Shown in pieces: positions 1 to 9,310 of a stretch of DNA of 64,000 nucleotides (its first letter is position 1; each line of letters begins with the position of its first letter). This DNA comes from Micavibrio_B sp964399985 (GTDB lineage Bacteria > Pseudomonadota > Alphaproteobacteria > Micavibrionales > Micavibrionaceae). The notes below the pieces were generated by a model. The model was not told where the DNA came from, made no database searches, and saw only the letters and a list, made by a program, of their open reading frames with translations. A program made the translations under genes and the position numbers. Location: NCBI GenBank assembly GCA_964399985.1, contig CAYNRY010000001.1, positions 806,001-870,000 on the forward strand. The letters are read 5' to 3'.

Positions 1-22
1 ACGACACAAATTTTGCGTTTCA

Positions 23-1060
23 TTATTCAAAATCCTCAGTTCGAAGAAGTCTGTCGGCGGGGACGTCTTGCTTTAAAATTTTTCCGATTACTTTGTCTTT
101 ATCCATATAGGGAATACCAGTGCCCGGTTTTTTGGGCGCCAGCATATCAGATGTCAAGACAGTTCCGGTTTTTTGATCATCGGCTAGCGCAATGCTCTTT
201 GTAAATAAATCGCGCATCTGACTCATGCGCGCGGCCATTTGATCCTTATTCACAGGATTTCGTTTCATAATATCGAAAGCATCCCGCGCCTGACACAGCA
301 TTGATAATTCATCAAAAGTTATCGATGCTAACGCATCGGGACCGTAAAGCCTTCGGTCAAAGGTTACATGAACCTCGATCAGGCTGGCACCATTCGCCAT
401 TGCCATCAGGGATGGATAAGGAGTGCCAGAATGGTCAGAAAGACCGACGGGGCATCCATGAGCCGTTGCATATTCATCCAATACATTGATGCCGACATCT
501 TCTAACTTAGTTGGGTAGTTGCTTGTGCATTGAAATAATGCAAAAGGAGTGCTGCGTTGCTTAAACACATTGGCAATGTGCTCTACTTCATCATAAGTAC
601 TCATGCCTGTACTGAAAAGAATAGGCATGCCTGTTTTTAACATTGCTTCGATAAGATCGTGAGATTTGAATTCACCGGATCCTATTTTATAGGCAGACAT
701 ATCAAATTTATTCAATAGATTTACAGCTTCTATCGAAAAAGCCGAACTTAGAAGAGTTATATTTTTTTCTTTTGCATGATTGAAGAGGCTGGCCCATTGC
801 TCTTCGGAAAACTCCATTCTCTTCCAGTAATCATAGCGAGTCGCATCCTGACCGCTCATGGGAATGCGAAAAGATTCATCTTTTGTGGACTCTGCGCTTG
901 CAATATGGGTCTGAAATTTAATCGCGTCAGCTCCGCTTTCAGCGGCTGCATCGATAAAAGAATGAGCAAAGCCAAGCGAGCCATCATGTGCCTGCGCAAC
1001 TTCGGCAATGATAAAAGGCTTGTTATCCAAAGAGATTATCGATGGTCCAATTTTAAACAT
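23..1060 (-). CDS. NeuB-family nonulosonic acid synthase (first of two paralogues)
   Basis: 345 residues. NeuB enzymes condense phosphoenolpyruvate with an N-acetylhexosamine to make a nine-carbon nonulosonic acid. Visible are the N-terminal TIM-barrel start FIIAEVAQAHDGS (about 16-28), KFQTH (48-52), YKIGSGE (124-130), FQCTSNYPT (177-184), GLSDH (206-210) and a C-terminal antifreeze-like SAF domain from about 285. The start is supported by AAGGA seven bases before ATG, and it overlaps the 3' end of the upstream ABC transporter gene by 8 bases, so the two are coupled. The sequence differs clearly from the NeuB at 16,684, for example EVHVTFDRR in place of the ERHFTDR region, so it may use a different sugar. 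Family is clear; the exact product is not. Confidence 0.88.
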   Translation of the reverse strand: MFKIGPSIISLDNKPFIIAEVAQAHDGSLGFAHSFIDAAAESGADAIKFQTHIASAESTKDESFRIPMSGQDATRYDYWKRMEFSEEQWASLFNHAKEKNITLLSSAFSIEAVNLLNKFDMSAYKIGSGEFKSHDLIEAMLKTGMPILFSTGMSTYDEVEHIANVFKQRSTPFALFQCTSNYPTKLEDVGINVLDEYATAHGCPVGLSDHSGTPYPSLMAMANGASLIEVHVTFDRRLYGPDALASITFDELSMLCQARDAFDIMKRNPVNKDQMAARMSQMRDLFTKSIALADDQKTGTVLTSDMLAPKKPGTGIPYMDKDKVIGKILKQDVPADRLLRTEDFE

Positions 1061-2843
1061 GAAGTATTCCTTCAGGCTGGATATTTTGCAAACTGCCGAG
1101 CAGTGTTGCTTTGTTCTGTACTATAACAGTTCCATCCTGAACTAAGAAAATAGTATCACATTTGGAGAGTAATTCGATTTTATGCGAGATAATCAGGATC
1201 GTTTTCTTCTGATCGAGCCTATGAATGGATGTCATTACATCTTCTTCTGTGTGCGGATCTAATGCACTTGTAGCCTCATCAAGCACAAGGACTGATCTAT
1301 TGAGATATAATGCGCGGGCAAGGCCGATACGCTGGCGTTGCCCGCCGGACAGGCGGATGCCGTTTTCACCAATGACAGTATCGTATCCACGCTCAAGCTC
1401 TTGCTCGATAAAGTGGGAAAGGCTTGCCTGAGCAGCGGCATATTTCAGTTTTTCTATATCAACATCATCGCGTGGAACGCCAAAAGCTATATTGGCGGTG
1501 ATCGTGTCATCACAGAGGTAGATATGCTGTGACACATAAGAAAGATTTTTTTGCCAAGCGTGAATGTTGGAAATATTAAGTGCTGTATCATCAATTAGAA
1601 TATTTCCCGTGGTGGGAGATAGTAATCCTAAGATCAAATCAACAAGCGTCGTTTTACCTGCACCGGTTTTTCCGATAATACCGACCATGCTATGCGCTTG
1701 AATTTCAAAGCTCGCGCTCTTGATGATTTCACGGCCTTGATCGTATTTGAAAAAAAGGTTTTCAGCGCGGATAGATTTTGAAAAAGGAAGTGCAGACACC
1801 AGAGGATTAATAGAAGGTTGCATTGTTTGTGCGCATTTCATCTCTTGATGAATACTATCTAAAATCGGCTTATTGAAGCGTAGTTTAGTAATGGCATAAT
1901 AGATGCTTTGCAGATTTGGCATTAATCTGTAAGCAGCAAATACATATACGGCAATAACAGGCAAAGCTTGTGTTAAGCCTTTTTCACTTTGAAGAAGCAT
2001 ATATAAAAGCATAAGCAAAATTCCGCCAAAGCCGATCACTTCCATCGCATAACGGGGGATTTCTCCGATCAAATTACTTTTTGCCGTACTTGACGCATAA
2101 TCTTTTGCAGGTTTTGCAAAATATTGACTGTAAAGCTGCTCATATCCGACCAGCTTGATATTTTTTATACCCTGTATCGCCTCATTAACGATTTTATATT
2201 TATCGGCAAAAGACTGGCTTCTCATATGCGCTTGATGCTTAAGCGATTTCTTAAAGAAGATAAAAACAGCAGCATAAGTTCCTCCAAGAACAGTGCCTGT
2301 AATTAATGCAAGAAGCGGGTCCATGATTGCTAAAAAAAGCAGGATTACAAGAGACACTATGAGTTTGGTTAGTAGATCAAGTGAGATCATGATGACGCTA
2401 CTCGTAATGCCGTGTACCTCGGCAAGGATATTTTTTGAAATATCAGATGAATTGCGATGTAGGAAAAAATCATAAGGTTGGCGGAGATAAATATTGAATA
2501 GGCGTCTACCCAGATTTTCTCCCCATTCCTGCGTCGTGCTTAATGTGGACCAACGCGTGATTGCTTTTATTAAATTTCCAATAATCAGGATTAAAAAAAC
2601 GCCTATGCCAATTAAAAAAAGGTAATGGCTGGTATTGGTAAAGCCAAAAAAATCATACCCTTTCTTTAACCACTCATTCGTGTGGACTGAGGAAGGATTG
2701 GCCAGAACAGATATGAAGGGCAGAATAGAGGCAATGCCGAGAACTTCAGTCACAGATAGCAAAAGAAAAAGGGCAAATAGCTTTAAAGCCTGCCATCTTT
2801 CTTTAGGTTCCAAGAGATGCAGAATTTTTTTAATCAAATTCAT
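1053..2843 (-). CDS. ABC transporter, fused permease and ATPase (lipid-linked glycan flippase type)
   Basis: 596 residues from the ATG at 2843. The N-terminal half is an exporter-type membrane domain with about six hydrophobic segments between residues 20 and 310. The C-terminal half is an ATPase with Walker A GKTGAGKT (391-398), signature LSGGQ (498-502) and Walker B VLVLDEA (518-524). The opening resembles PglK/WlaB flippases, which move lipid-linked oligosaccharides across the inner membrane; here it probably exports product of the surrounding glycan operon. A TTG at 2861 would overlap the upstream dehydrogenase; the ATG five bases after that gene's stop is preferred. The 3' end overlaps the NeuB-like gene. 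ABC exporter is certain, glycan flippase is inferred from context. Confidence 0.9.
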   Translation of the reverse strand: MNLIKKILHLLEPKERWQALKLFALFLLLSVTEVLGIASILPFISVLANPSSVHTNEWLKKGYDFFGFTNTSHYLFLIGIGVFLILIIGNLIKAITRWSTLSTTQEWGENLGRRLFNIYLRQPYDFFLHRNSSDISKNILAEVHGITSSVIMISLDLLTKLIVSLVILLFLAIMDPLLALITGTVLGGTYAAVFIFFKKSLKHQAHMRSQSFADKYKIVNEAIQGIKNIKLVGYEQLYSQYFAKPAKDYASSTAKSNLIGEIPRYAMEVIGFGGILLMLLYMLLQSEKGLTQALPVIAVYVFAAYRLMPNLQSIYYAITKLRFNKPILDSIHQEMKCAQTMQPSINPLVSALPFSKSIRAENLFFKYDQGREIIKSASFEIQAHSMVGIIGKTGAGKTTLVDLILGLLSPTTGNILIDDTALNISNIHAWQKNLSYVSQHIYLCDDTITANIAFGVPRDDVDIEKLKYAAAQASLSHFIEQELERGYDTVIGENGIRLSGGQRQRIGLARALYLNRSVLVLDEATSALDPHTEEDVMTSIHRLDQKKTILIISHKIELLSKCDTIFLVQDGTVIVQNKATLLGSLQNIQPEGILHV

Positions 2844-2848
2844 GCTTC

Positions 2849-4138
2849 CTATAAGCTCCAATATCTATCTTTATCAAATTGCGCCGGAGAAAATACGGAT
2901 TTTAGATCGATAAGAATATGAGGATCAGCCATCATTTTTTTGACGCAAGCTTCGCCTTCGTCAATATATTCTTCATGGGGTACGGCCAGAATAACGGCGT
3001 CCAATTGCTTTAGAGCAGAGATATCTTTTTCTATGCTCAGGCCATATTCATGCGTTACTTCTTCACTGTCGGCGAGTGGGTCGTGCACGATCGGTTCAAT
3101 GCCAAACTCGCGTAATTCTGCAATGATGTCAGGGACACGGCTGTTGCGAATATCGGGTACATTTTCTTTAAATGTAATGCCCAATATACCGACTTTTGCG
3201 CCTTTCACAGTAATATCGTTTTTAATCATAAGGCGAATAAGTTTTTGAGCAACATAAGCGCCCATACCGTCATTGATGCGGCGGCCTGATAAGATGACTT
3301 GCGGGCTATATCCCACTTGTTCGGCTTTGGCGGTGAGATAATAGGGGTCAACACCAATACAATGTCCGCCAACCAAGCCAGGCGTGAATGGGATAAAATT
3401 CCATTTCGTGGCCGAGGCTGCGAGAACGTCTTTCGTTCTGATACCAAGCTTGTCAAAAATAATGGCGAGTTCATTCATCAGGGCAATATTAAGATCGCGC
3501 TGAATATTCTCGATCACTTTTGCGGACTCGGCAACTTTAATAGACGGCGCTTTATGGACGCCAGCCTTGACGATGAGGCTATAAAGCGCGGCAACTGTTT
3601 CAAGCGTTTTCGCATCTTCACCCGAAACGACTTTAATAATTGTTTCAATTGTATGCTGTTTGTCGCCCGGATTAATGCGCTCTGGTGAATAGCCAAGCTT
3701 GAAATCCTGACCTTGACGCAAACCCGATATTTTTTCGAGAATAGGACCGCAGACTTCTTCGGTTACGCCAGGATAGACTGTGGATTCAAAAATAACTATG
3801 GCATCTTTTTTAAGTGCCTTACCGACAGTTTCCGAAGCTTTCTGAACGGGACGTAGATCAGGTTGACGGTTTTCATCAATAGGCGTGGGGACGCAAACGA
3901 TAAAAATATCACAGCCTGATATATCTTCGATCTTCGACGTCGATTTAAAATTGGATGATTTCAGTATGTCATCTTCAATCTCGCCAGTTCGGTCAAAACC
4001 GGAATTAAGTTCCTTAATACGCGTTTCATTCACATCGAAGCCGCAGATATTAACTCCGGCACGTGCAAAGGCGATGGCAACAGGCAATCCAACATATCCA
4101 AGGCCGATAACGGCAATTTTAAGTTTTTTAATGTCCAT
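2849..4138 (-). CDS. UDP-N-acetylglucosamine/hexosamine 6-dehydrogenase, TviB type
   Basis: 429 residues, a normal length for UDP-glucose/GDP-mannose dehydrogenases. The N-terminal NAD-binding motif GLGYVG is at 12-17. The catalytic cysteine is Cys260 in the motif VGGHCIGVDPYYL. These enzymes oxidise the C6 hydroxyl of a UDP-sugar to a carboxylate in two NAD-dependent steps. The sequence reads like TviB/WbpO enzymes, which act on UDP-GlcNAc or UDP-GalNAc, but the substrate cannot be read with certainty. It lies 14 bases downstream of the epimerase gene and 5 bases upstream of the ABC transporter start. With that epimerase and WecB it predicts uronic acids in the exported glycan. Confidence 0.92.
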   Translation of the reverse strand: MDIKKLKIAVIGLGYVGLPVAIAFARAGVNICGFDVNETRIKELNSGFDRTGEIEDDILKSSNFKSTSKIEDISGCDIFIVCVPTPIDENRQPDLRPVQKASETVGKALKKDAIVIFESTVYPGVTEEVCGPILEKISGLRQGQDFKLGYSPERINPGDKQHTIETIIKVVSGEDAKTLETVAALYSLIVKAGVHKAPSIKVAESAKVIENIQRDLNIALMNELAIIFDKLGIRTKDVLAASATKWNFIPFTPGLVGGHCIGVDPYYLTAKAEQVGYSPQVILSGRRINDGMGAYVAQKLIRLMIKNDITVKGAKVGILGITFKENVPDIRNSRVPDIIAELREFGIEPIVHDPLADSEEVTHEYGLSIEKDISALKQLDAVILAVPHEEYIDEGEACVKKMMADPHILIDLKSVFSPAQFDKDRYWSL

Positions 4139-4152
4139 TTCGAACCTTCTGA

Positions 4153-5184
4153 TTAATTATTTCCCAGTTTATAATAATCTCTATACCAGCGAACAAAGCG
4201 CGAAACGCCAGTCTTCAATGGCGTGTAAGGTTTAAAACCGGTTACGGCAGCGAGATCATCAGTATTGGCATAGGTTGTTTCGACATCGCCTATTTGCATT
4301 GGCAGCATTTCTTTTAACGCTGTAAGTCCGGTTTCTTCTTCAAGGAGAGCTATCAACTCCATCAAATCTTCCGGATGATTATTGCCTATATTGTAAAGGC
4401 GATAGGGAGCCTTGCTTGTTGCTGAATCCGGCTTCTCCCCTTTCCAGTTTTCATCACCTTTTGGCATAATAGGAATAAGCCGGGAAATGCCTTCTACAAT
4501 ATCATCAATATAGGTGAAGTCGCGGCCCATTTGACCGTGATTATATATTTCAATTGGTTTTTTATCGTACAAAGCCTTGGTAAATTTGAAAAGCGCCATG
4601 TCGGGCCTTCCCCATGGTCCGTAGACAGTGAAGAAGCGCAGGCCCGTGCAGGGTAGGCCGTACATGGACGCGTAGCTATGCGCCATCATTTCATTGGCTT
4701 TTTTCGTGGCTGCATAAAGGCTTACCGGATGATCCGTGACATTATGCTCAGAGAAAGGAAGCTCTGTACTTGCGCCATAAACCGAACTTGAAGAAGCGTA
4801 TAGTAAATGTTCAACCCTGTTATGACGGCATCCTTCAAGAATGTTCATAAAACCAGTGATGTTGCTATCTATATAGGCATAAGGGTTTTCAAGCGAGTAC
4901 CTGACACCGGCTTGAGCGGCCAGATTAATCACAATTTCCGGCTTTAGTTCGGAAAATATTTTTTCTATGCCAGAACGGTCGGAAAGATCGATTTGATGAA
5001 AATGGAAATTAGAGAAAGCTTTGACATTCCCAAGACGATCTTCTTTGAGCTTCACGTCGTAATATGAATTCAAATTATCGACCCCGTGAACGGTCCATTC
5101 CGGGTTTTCTTTACAAAGTTTAATGGCAAGATGAGAGCCAATAAAACCTGCACAGCCAGTGATTAAAATTCGGTATTTTTTCAT
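4153..5184 (-). CDS. NAD-dependent epimerase, UDP-glucuronate 4-epimerase type
   Basis: 343 residues, an extended short-chain dehydrogenase. Visible are the Rossmann motif GCAGFIG (10-16), the serine cluster SSSSVYG (131-137) and the catalytic pair Tyr157/Lys161 in YAATK. The segment around GRPDMALFKFTKAL is typical of UDP-glucuronate 4-epimerases, which convert UDP-GlcA to UDP-GalA. Together with the adjacent TviB-type dehydrogenase it could instead act like TviC on UDP-GlcNAcA. It is the first gene of the block 5184 to 23, after a 100-base gap from the preceding operon; I see no clear promoter in that gap. Confidence 0.9.
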   Translation of the reverse strand: MKKYRILITGCAGFIGSHLAIKLCKENPEWTVHGVDNLNSYYDVKLKEDRLGNVKAFSNFHFHQIDLSDRSGIEKIFSELKPEIVINLAAQAGVRYSLENPYAYIDSNITGFMNILEGCRHNRVEHLLYASSSSVYGASTELPFSEHNVTDHPVSLYAATKKANEMMAHSYASMYGLPCTGLRFFTVYGPWGRPDMALFKFTKALYDKKPIEIYNHGQMGRDFTYIDDIVEGISRLIPIMPKGDENWKGEKPDSATSKAPYRLYNIGNNHPEDLMELIALLEEETGLTALKEMLPMQIGDVETTYANTDDLAAVTGFKPYTPLKTGVSRFVRWYRDYYKLGNN

Positions 5185-5284
5185 GTTATGAATATCTTGA
5201 GTACGGGGGTTATCAATAGCGTATCGGCCATGATCCGCAAGGAGTTTTTAGATCAAATATAAAGGCTTTAACATATTTGCATAA

Positions 5285-6718
5285 TCAATTATTCGTTATC
5301 TCTAATATTTTTGCTAAAAAGGCTTGTCTCGACACCCCCTTATAAGGACCGCCTTCAATATCGCTCAATATTCCGCGTTGTTCTTGCTTTTCAGAAGGAT
5401 TGCCGAGAACCTTGTTTATGGTGTCTATCATTTGTTCCGGGGAGCGGACACGGTAAACCGCATCATAGTTGTAAATCCGCTGTATATGCTCGGCCTTATA
5501 TTCGCTTAAATCGAAATCATAAAGCTCGGTCACATAGCGCCCATATTCGATACAGATATTCGGCTTGTCGAAAATAGAGCTTTCAATCATCCAGGTCGAC
5601 ATAATTGATATCGTTGCGTCACAAGCCTTAAACATATTATGCATGAATATTCGGTCGTCATCGGTGACGATGTAATCCTTATTGTCTGGGTTCTCCACGA
5701 TAGGCGTCATCAAATGCAGATCTTTATTCTGGAACTGGCTGAAGGCGGTATTTATATCTTCAGATTTCTTCGCATCTACTAGGTAAGATGGATGCATGCG
5801 GAACAGGAATTGCGTATTTGAAACCTGACCTGTTTTCGTGGCTTCAAAGATTGTGTTCATCAGGCGCAAATTTTCCGAATGAGTGGCGGGGCCGTTCAAA
5901 GCGATGAAGACGAGTTTTTTGGAAATATCTAAATTCCATTTTCTGAAAAAAATATTTTTATCAGTATCGGATAGATTTTCATGGTCTGATAAATATTTAT
6001 CCCAAGGAGGAGCTCCGCAGACATAAATATGATCTTTTGGTACATTGAGGAAATTTTCTGCTTCCTGAGCCATGGCATTGTTCCATACAATACAATGATC
6101 GGGATGCTGTGGCGGATAGCCCTTAGAGGCTGTTCTATCCCATGACTGGATCAAGGCCAGGCTGGAAACATCAAGCGCGTGGCAGGCAGCAAAAAAAACA
6201 CCATCTTCACCAAGGCCAGTTGTCGTTGCAATACATAAGGACGGCTTGGTTGCCCGAAGCAAATTTATCAATTCTGATTTCGGTGCAAGAGAATAAAATA
6301 GGGCCGATAAAATATACCGTAATAATCTTGAGTTTTCGGCCAGGGCAGCAATCGAGACAATGAAAGATTTTCTGATGTAGTGAACGGCGCTCTTTTTTTT
6401 TGCAAGTTGAAGATGGGCTTTCCTGTGTAATTCTCCTGTCAGGTTTCTTCTGGATCCTGATTTCGCATAAGTCATCGCAAAAATATCACTGATTGCATTA
6501 AAAATAGGATTTTGTTTTCCGGCAGCTTCTGACGGATACGGAATAATAGAACATTTATTTCTTGAAGCTTTTGCAATGCTTGAAACTGCCGATGGAGCTG
6601 TAATGATGGTTACATCGAAATGATCGATAAGATCCTCCAGAACACCGCCTGACGCCAGCAGGGTAAACCCTAGATACCTATTACAAAATACGGTTATTTT
6701 CTTTTTTACCGTTTGCAC
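5285..6718 (-). CDS. Putative GT-B-like surface glycan transferase
   Basis: 477 residues from GTG at 6718. That start has AGGA eight bases upstream and follows the stop of the GT2 gene (6723) by four bases; longer readings would run back into that gene. No catalytic motif is certain. An N-terminal Rossmann-like start (ITVFCNRYLGFTLL), a middle stretch with CIATTTGLGEDG and LIQSWDR, and the later segments CGAPPWDKY, FLFRMHPSY and CDATISIMSTWMIESSIFDKP resemble the two-domain layout of CDP-glycerol transferases and capsule-type GT-B enzymes. It is the last gene of the overlapping wecB-led operon, which supports a role in building the same glycan. A hypothetical protein with a likely GT-B fold is the honest call. 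Confidence 0.75.
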   Translation of the reverse strand: MQTVKKKITVFCNRYLGFTLLASGGVLEDLIDHFDVTIITAPSAVSSIAKASRNKCSIIPYPSEAAGKQNPIFNAISDIFAMTYAKSGSRRNLTGELHRKAHLQLAKKKSAVHYIRKSFIVSIAALAENSRLLRYILSALFYSLAPKSELINLLRATKPSLCIATTTGLGEDGVFFAACHALDVSSLALIQSWDRTASKGYPPQHPDHCIVWNNAMAQEAENFLNVPKDHIYVCGAPPWDKYLSDHENLSDTDKNIFFRKWNLDISKKLVFIALNGPATHSENLRLMNTIFEATKTGQVSNTQFLFRMHPSYLVDAKKSEDINTAFSQFQNKDLHLMTPIVENPDNKDYIVTDDDRIFMHNMFKACDATISIMSTWMIESSIFDKPNICIEYGRYVTELYDFDLSEYKAEHIQRIYNYDAVYRVRSPEQMIDTINKVLGNPSEKQEQRGILSDIEGGPYKGVSRQAFLAKILEITNN

Positions 6719-6722
6719 GGCG

Positions 6723-7694
6723 TTATTCCTGCATATTGCGCGATTTAAGGATAAGCGAGCGTCTGACACGCCATAGATCATGCTGAATAAGCTGGTTTTG
6801 ATAGCTGAGCATCCCGATTGCAAATGCCACGAAACCGATCAGGAATAAAACGAGCCCGGTAATCAGAACCAGGACAGACGGCAAGCCAGATATAAGATTG
6901 ATCACTGCCCAAAGACAAAAAACAGCGGATAAGAAAAAGATAGCAATACTGATTGGCAGAATATAGCGGAAGGGCGCTGTAGCTGCCGCAAATGCCATAT
7001 GGGTCTTGATCAGTTTAGGAATTTTGCTCGAGCTTTTACGTTTAATCGAGCCGGGGCGTGCAAGTTTCGCATCTTTCCATTCCAGAATGCAGGGTATCTC
7101 GTAAATTTTGAAATGAAAGGCTTGGGCCTTCTGGGCCACTTCCAGATGAAATTCCTTTTCATCTTCATCGATCGGTAGCGACAGAAAGGCATCCCTGCGA
7201 TATCCTCGTGTCATGCCAGTATACATGGTCATTTCCTTGCCTTGACCAAGCCGAATAATTTTATTTCCTATGCGGGAAATCATGACACGTTTTGTCGGCA
7301 CGTTTTTATAGCCGCCGCCGGGAAGGTTGGGTGAGGCAACGATCATATCTGCATCCGGATGTTTCTCGAAAGCTTCTGCCAGTCGTTGCACGATGTCATC
7401 TCCCCAAGACAGGTCGATTTCAGTTGTTACAACGACATCGCCTGTTGCTTTAGAAATGCCATGACGGATGGCGTAGCCGCGGCCACGATTTTTTTCGTAG
7501 CCCTCGACTTTAATCTTTGGATTGTTTGCCGAAGCGTGCACAGCGCGTTCACGACTTAAATCCAGCGAACCATCATTGACAACGATTAATTCCCAATCAT
7601 AGGGCAAATCTTTTAATTTGAGGGCCATGCCATCGATAGCGGCCTCAATGATGGCTTCCTCATTATAAAACGGACAGACAACGGATATTTTCAT
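6723..7694 (-). CDS. Family 2 glycosyltransferase with C-terminal membrane anchor
   Basis: 323 residues. The opening MKISVVCPFYNEE and the following VVNDGSLDLS (about 38-47) are the nucleotide-binding start of GT-A family 2 enzymes. Two hydrophobic segments near the C terminus (about 240-265 and 275-297) look like membrane anchors, as in dolichyl-phosphate-mannose-synthase-like transferases that load polyprenyl phosphate. The start overlaps the previous gene by ATGA (7691-7694), and the stop is four bases before the next GTG start. It is probably a sugar transferase at the inner membrane face acting on undecaprenyl-linked intermediates. Donor and acceptor are unknown. Confidence 0.88.
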   Translation of the reverse strand: MKISVVCPFYNEEAIIEAAIDGMALKLKDLPYDWELIVVNDGSLDLSRERAVHASANNPKIKVEGYEKNRGRGYAIRHGISKATGDVVVTTEIDLSWGDDIVQRLAEAFEKHPDADMIVASPNLPGGGYKNVPTKRVMISRIGNKIIRLGQGKEMTMYTGMTRGYRRDAFLSLPIDEDEKEFHLEVAQKAQAFHFKIYEIPCILEWKDAKLARPGSIKRKSSSKIPKLIKTHMAFAAATAPFRYILPISIAIFFLSAVFCLWAVINLISGLPSVLVLITGLVLFLIGFVAFAIGMLSYQNQLIQHDLWRVRRSLILKSRNMQE

Positions 7695-9310
7695 GACGCT
7701 TTCCAGATAAATTCTCGAACATAACCTTTTAAAGTGATCAGATCGCCAAGGCCCAGCTCATCCGGCTGATAATACCGCGCCGATCCCATATGAATAGTAG
7801 AAAACTTAGCATCCTGCATAAATATCAACGAGTTATAATCAGCCGGTGCATCTATCGAATCCGATATTTTGACCGTTGTTTGGGTGAATTCAATCTTTCG
7901 CGTCAAGCTACATGGGGATGTTGCCCTGCCGCTAACCAGTATTTTCACTAGCAATTGCTTGATGAATAGGCCTAGGGCTTTATGGCGTCCAACAGTTAGA
8001 GTGAAGGCCCGAAAGCCCATAAAAAGTACAGGAGACATTACTTTTTGCTTTATCCTGGCGAAAGGCGTTACAACGCTGGCGGATGATGCATCGTAGGCCG
8101 CCTTATTATCGAGAGAAAAGCTTTGACTGCTGATTTTTTTATTCCCCGGAATTTCTGCCCAATAGCCGCAATCGCTATATGATAAGATATTTTTGTTTTT
8201 ATCATAAACTTTAACCACGCCGCCTTTCGAAGGCGCAAAAATGGCTTGATAGGAATTGGATATATGAACCAATAATCCGGCTTTGGGAAATTCTATGTGT
8301 AAATTATCTTCCATAAATGGCAGACGTGAAAGCGCTGTTTCTGTTATTTCGGCGTCGGCGGCAAAAAGATAATTATTCAACAAAGGGCAGAAATTATAGG
8401 AATCCATCATATCAAGACCTGCCGCTCTTTGATTTTTGACGCTTTCGCGCATAAACAAGGCGATTGATTTTGATTTATCGCAAACGGGGGCTAAGATTTC
8501 ATAGCCAGCCGGAAAATAAAAAGACGTATTGCGGCTTCCGTATTCCCCGCCGAGGGTGTGATTGGGATGCACGAAATAGGCAATAAACTCATTGGCCTTT
8601 TTCAGGCTTTGTAAGAGTGTCTCATCTTTAGTGAGCTGCCAGTAACGCGCCAGATAAAATGTACCATGGGTTTGATATCCAAAATCCGCGCCGCCATATT
8701 CCTCATACCATCCTTCTGACGATTGGCAGGATAAAATACGATTGATAAAATATTGCCCGCGTTTCGAATATTTTTGTTCTTTTGAAATACGGGATATGAT
8801 TTCAAGCGCTGCGGCTGCAACGGCTAAGTGGTTGGATAAAACGCCGTGATGTTCGTCATTGGTGCAAAGCCAGTCGGCGCAACGAAAAAATGTTTTTATT
8901 AAAGAATTTTTCAATTCGGCAGGAATTTCTTGTTCTATAATCAAGAAAGCTTCGCCGAGATAAAAAGAAGTAAATGCTGTGGCGGCAAGGCTGCGTTCGA
9001 AAGGATAGGCTTCGTCGAGCGATCCGTCATTATGCTGTAGAGTTTGCCAGTAACGCAATCCGGCAAGTATCCATGACAATATTTTAGGATTTTTATAATA
9101 GAGATTTTCTTCTATTTCATGGCTGTAAAACCATGTCATTGCATAGAGAGCTTCCTGAAAGCGTGACCCTGCAAAATCCGTGAATTTCCATCCCCAAAAA
9201 GTTCTATCGAAACAGCCAAATGTCTTTGAGGGATTTTCGCGATCCATTCGTGAAAGCAGGCGCGGCATTTGATCGAGAGCGAGACTGATATATGGACTTT
9301 GTCCTGTCAT
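7691..9310 (-). CDS. Conserved-type protein of glycan locus, predicted helical toroid plus beta-sandwich
   Basis: 539 residues, product not recognised. The first 350 or so residues look like a run of paired helices rich in aromatics (WGWKFTDFAGSRFQEAL, GLRYWQTLQHNDGSLDEAYPFERS, CADWLCTNDEHHGVLSNHLA, YGSRNTSFYFPAG). This recalls the (alpha/alpha) toroids of polysaccharide lyases, heparinases and epimerases. The rest looks beta-rich. There is no signal peptide, so it is probably cytoplasmic. It overlaps both neighbours by ATGA and sits between a methyltransferase and a GT2 gene, one gene away from the small transporter that follows the two-domain oxidoreductase. Heparinase/alginate-lyase-like genes are known to travel with that oxidoreductase type. 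Enzymatic role is inference only. Confidence 0.8.
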   Translation of the reverse strand: MTGQSPYISLALDQMPRLLSRMDRENPSKTFGCFDRTFWGWKFTDFAGSRFQEALYAMTWFYSHEIEENLYYKNPKILSWILAGLRYWQTLQHNDGSLDEAYPFERSLAATAFTSFYLGEAFLIIEQEIPAELKNSLIKTFFRCADWLCTNDEHHGVLSNHLAVAAAALEIISRISKEQKYSKRGQYFINRILSCQSSEGWYEEYGGADFGYQTHGTFYLARYWQLTKDETLLQSLKKANEFIAYFVHPNHTLGGEYGSRNTSFYFPAGYEILAPVCDKSKSIALFMRESVKNQRAAGLDMMDSYNFCPLLNNYLFAADAEITETALSRLPFMEDNLHIEFPKAGLLVHISNSYQAIFAPSKGGVVKVYDKNKNILSYSDCGYWAEIPGNKKISSQSFSLDNKAAYDASSASVVTPFARIKQKVMSPVLFMGFRAFTLTVGRHKALGLFIKQLLVKILVSGRATSPCSLTRKIEFTQTTVKISDSIDAPADYNSLIFMQDAKFSTIHMGSARYYQPDELGLGDLITLKGYVREFIWKAS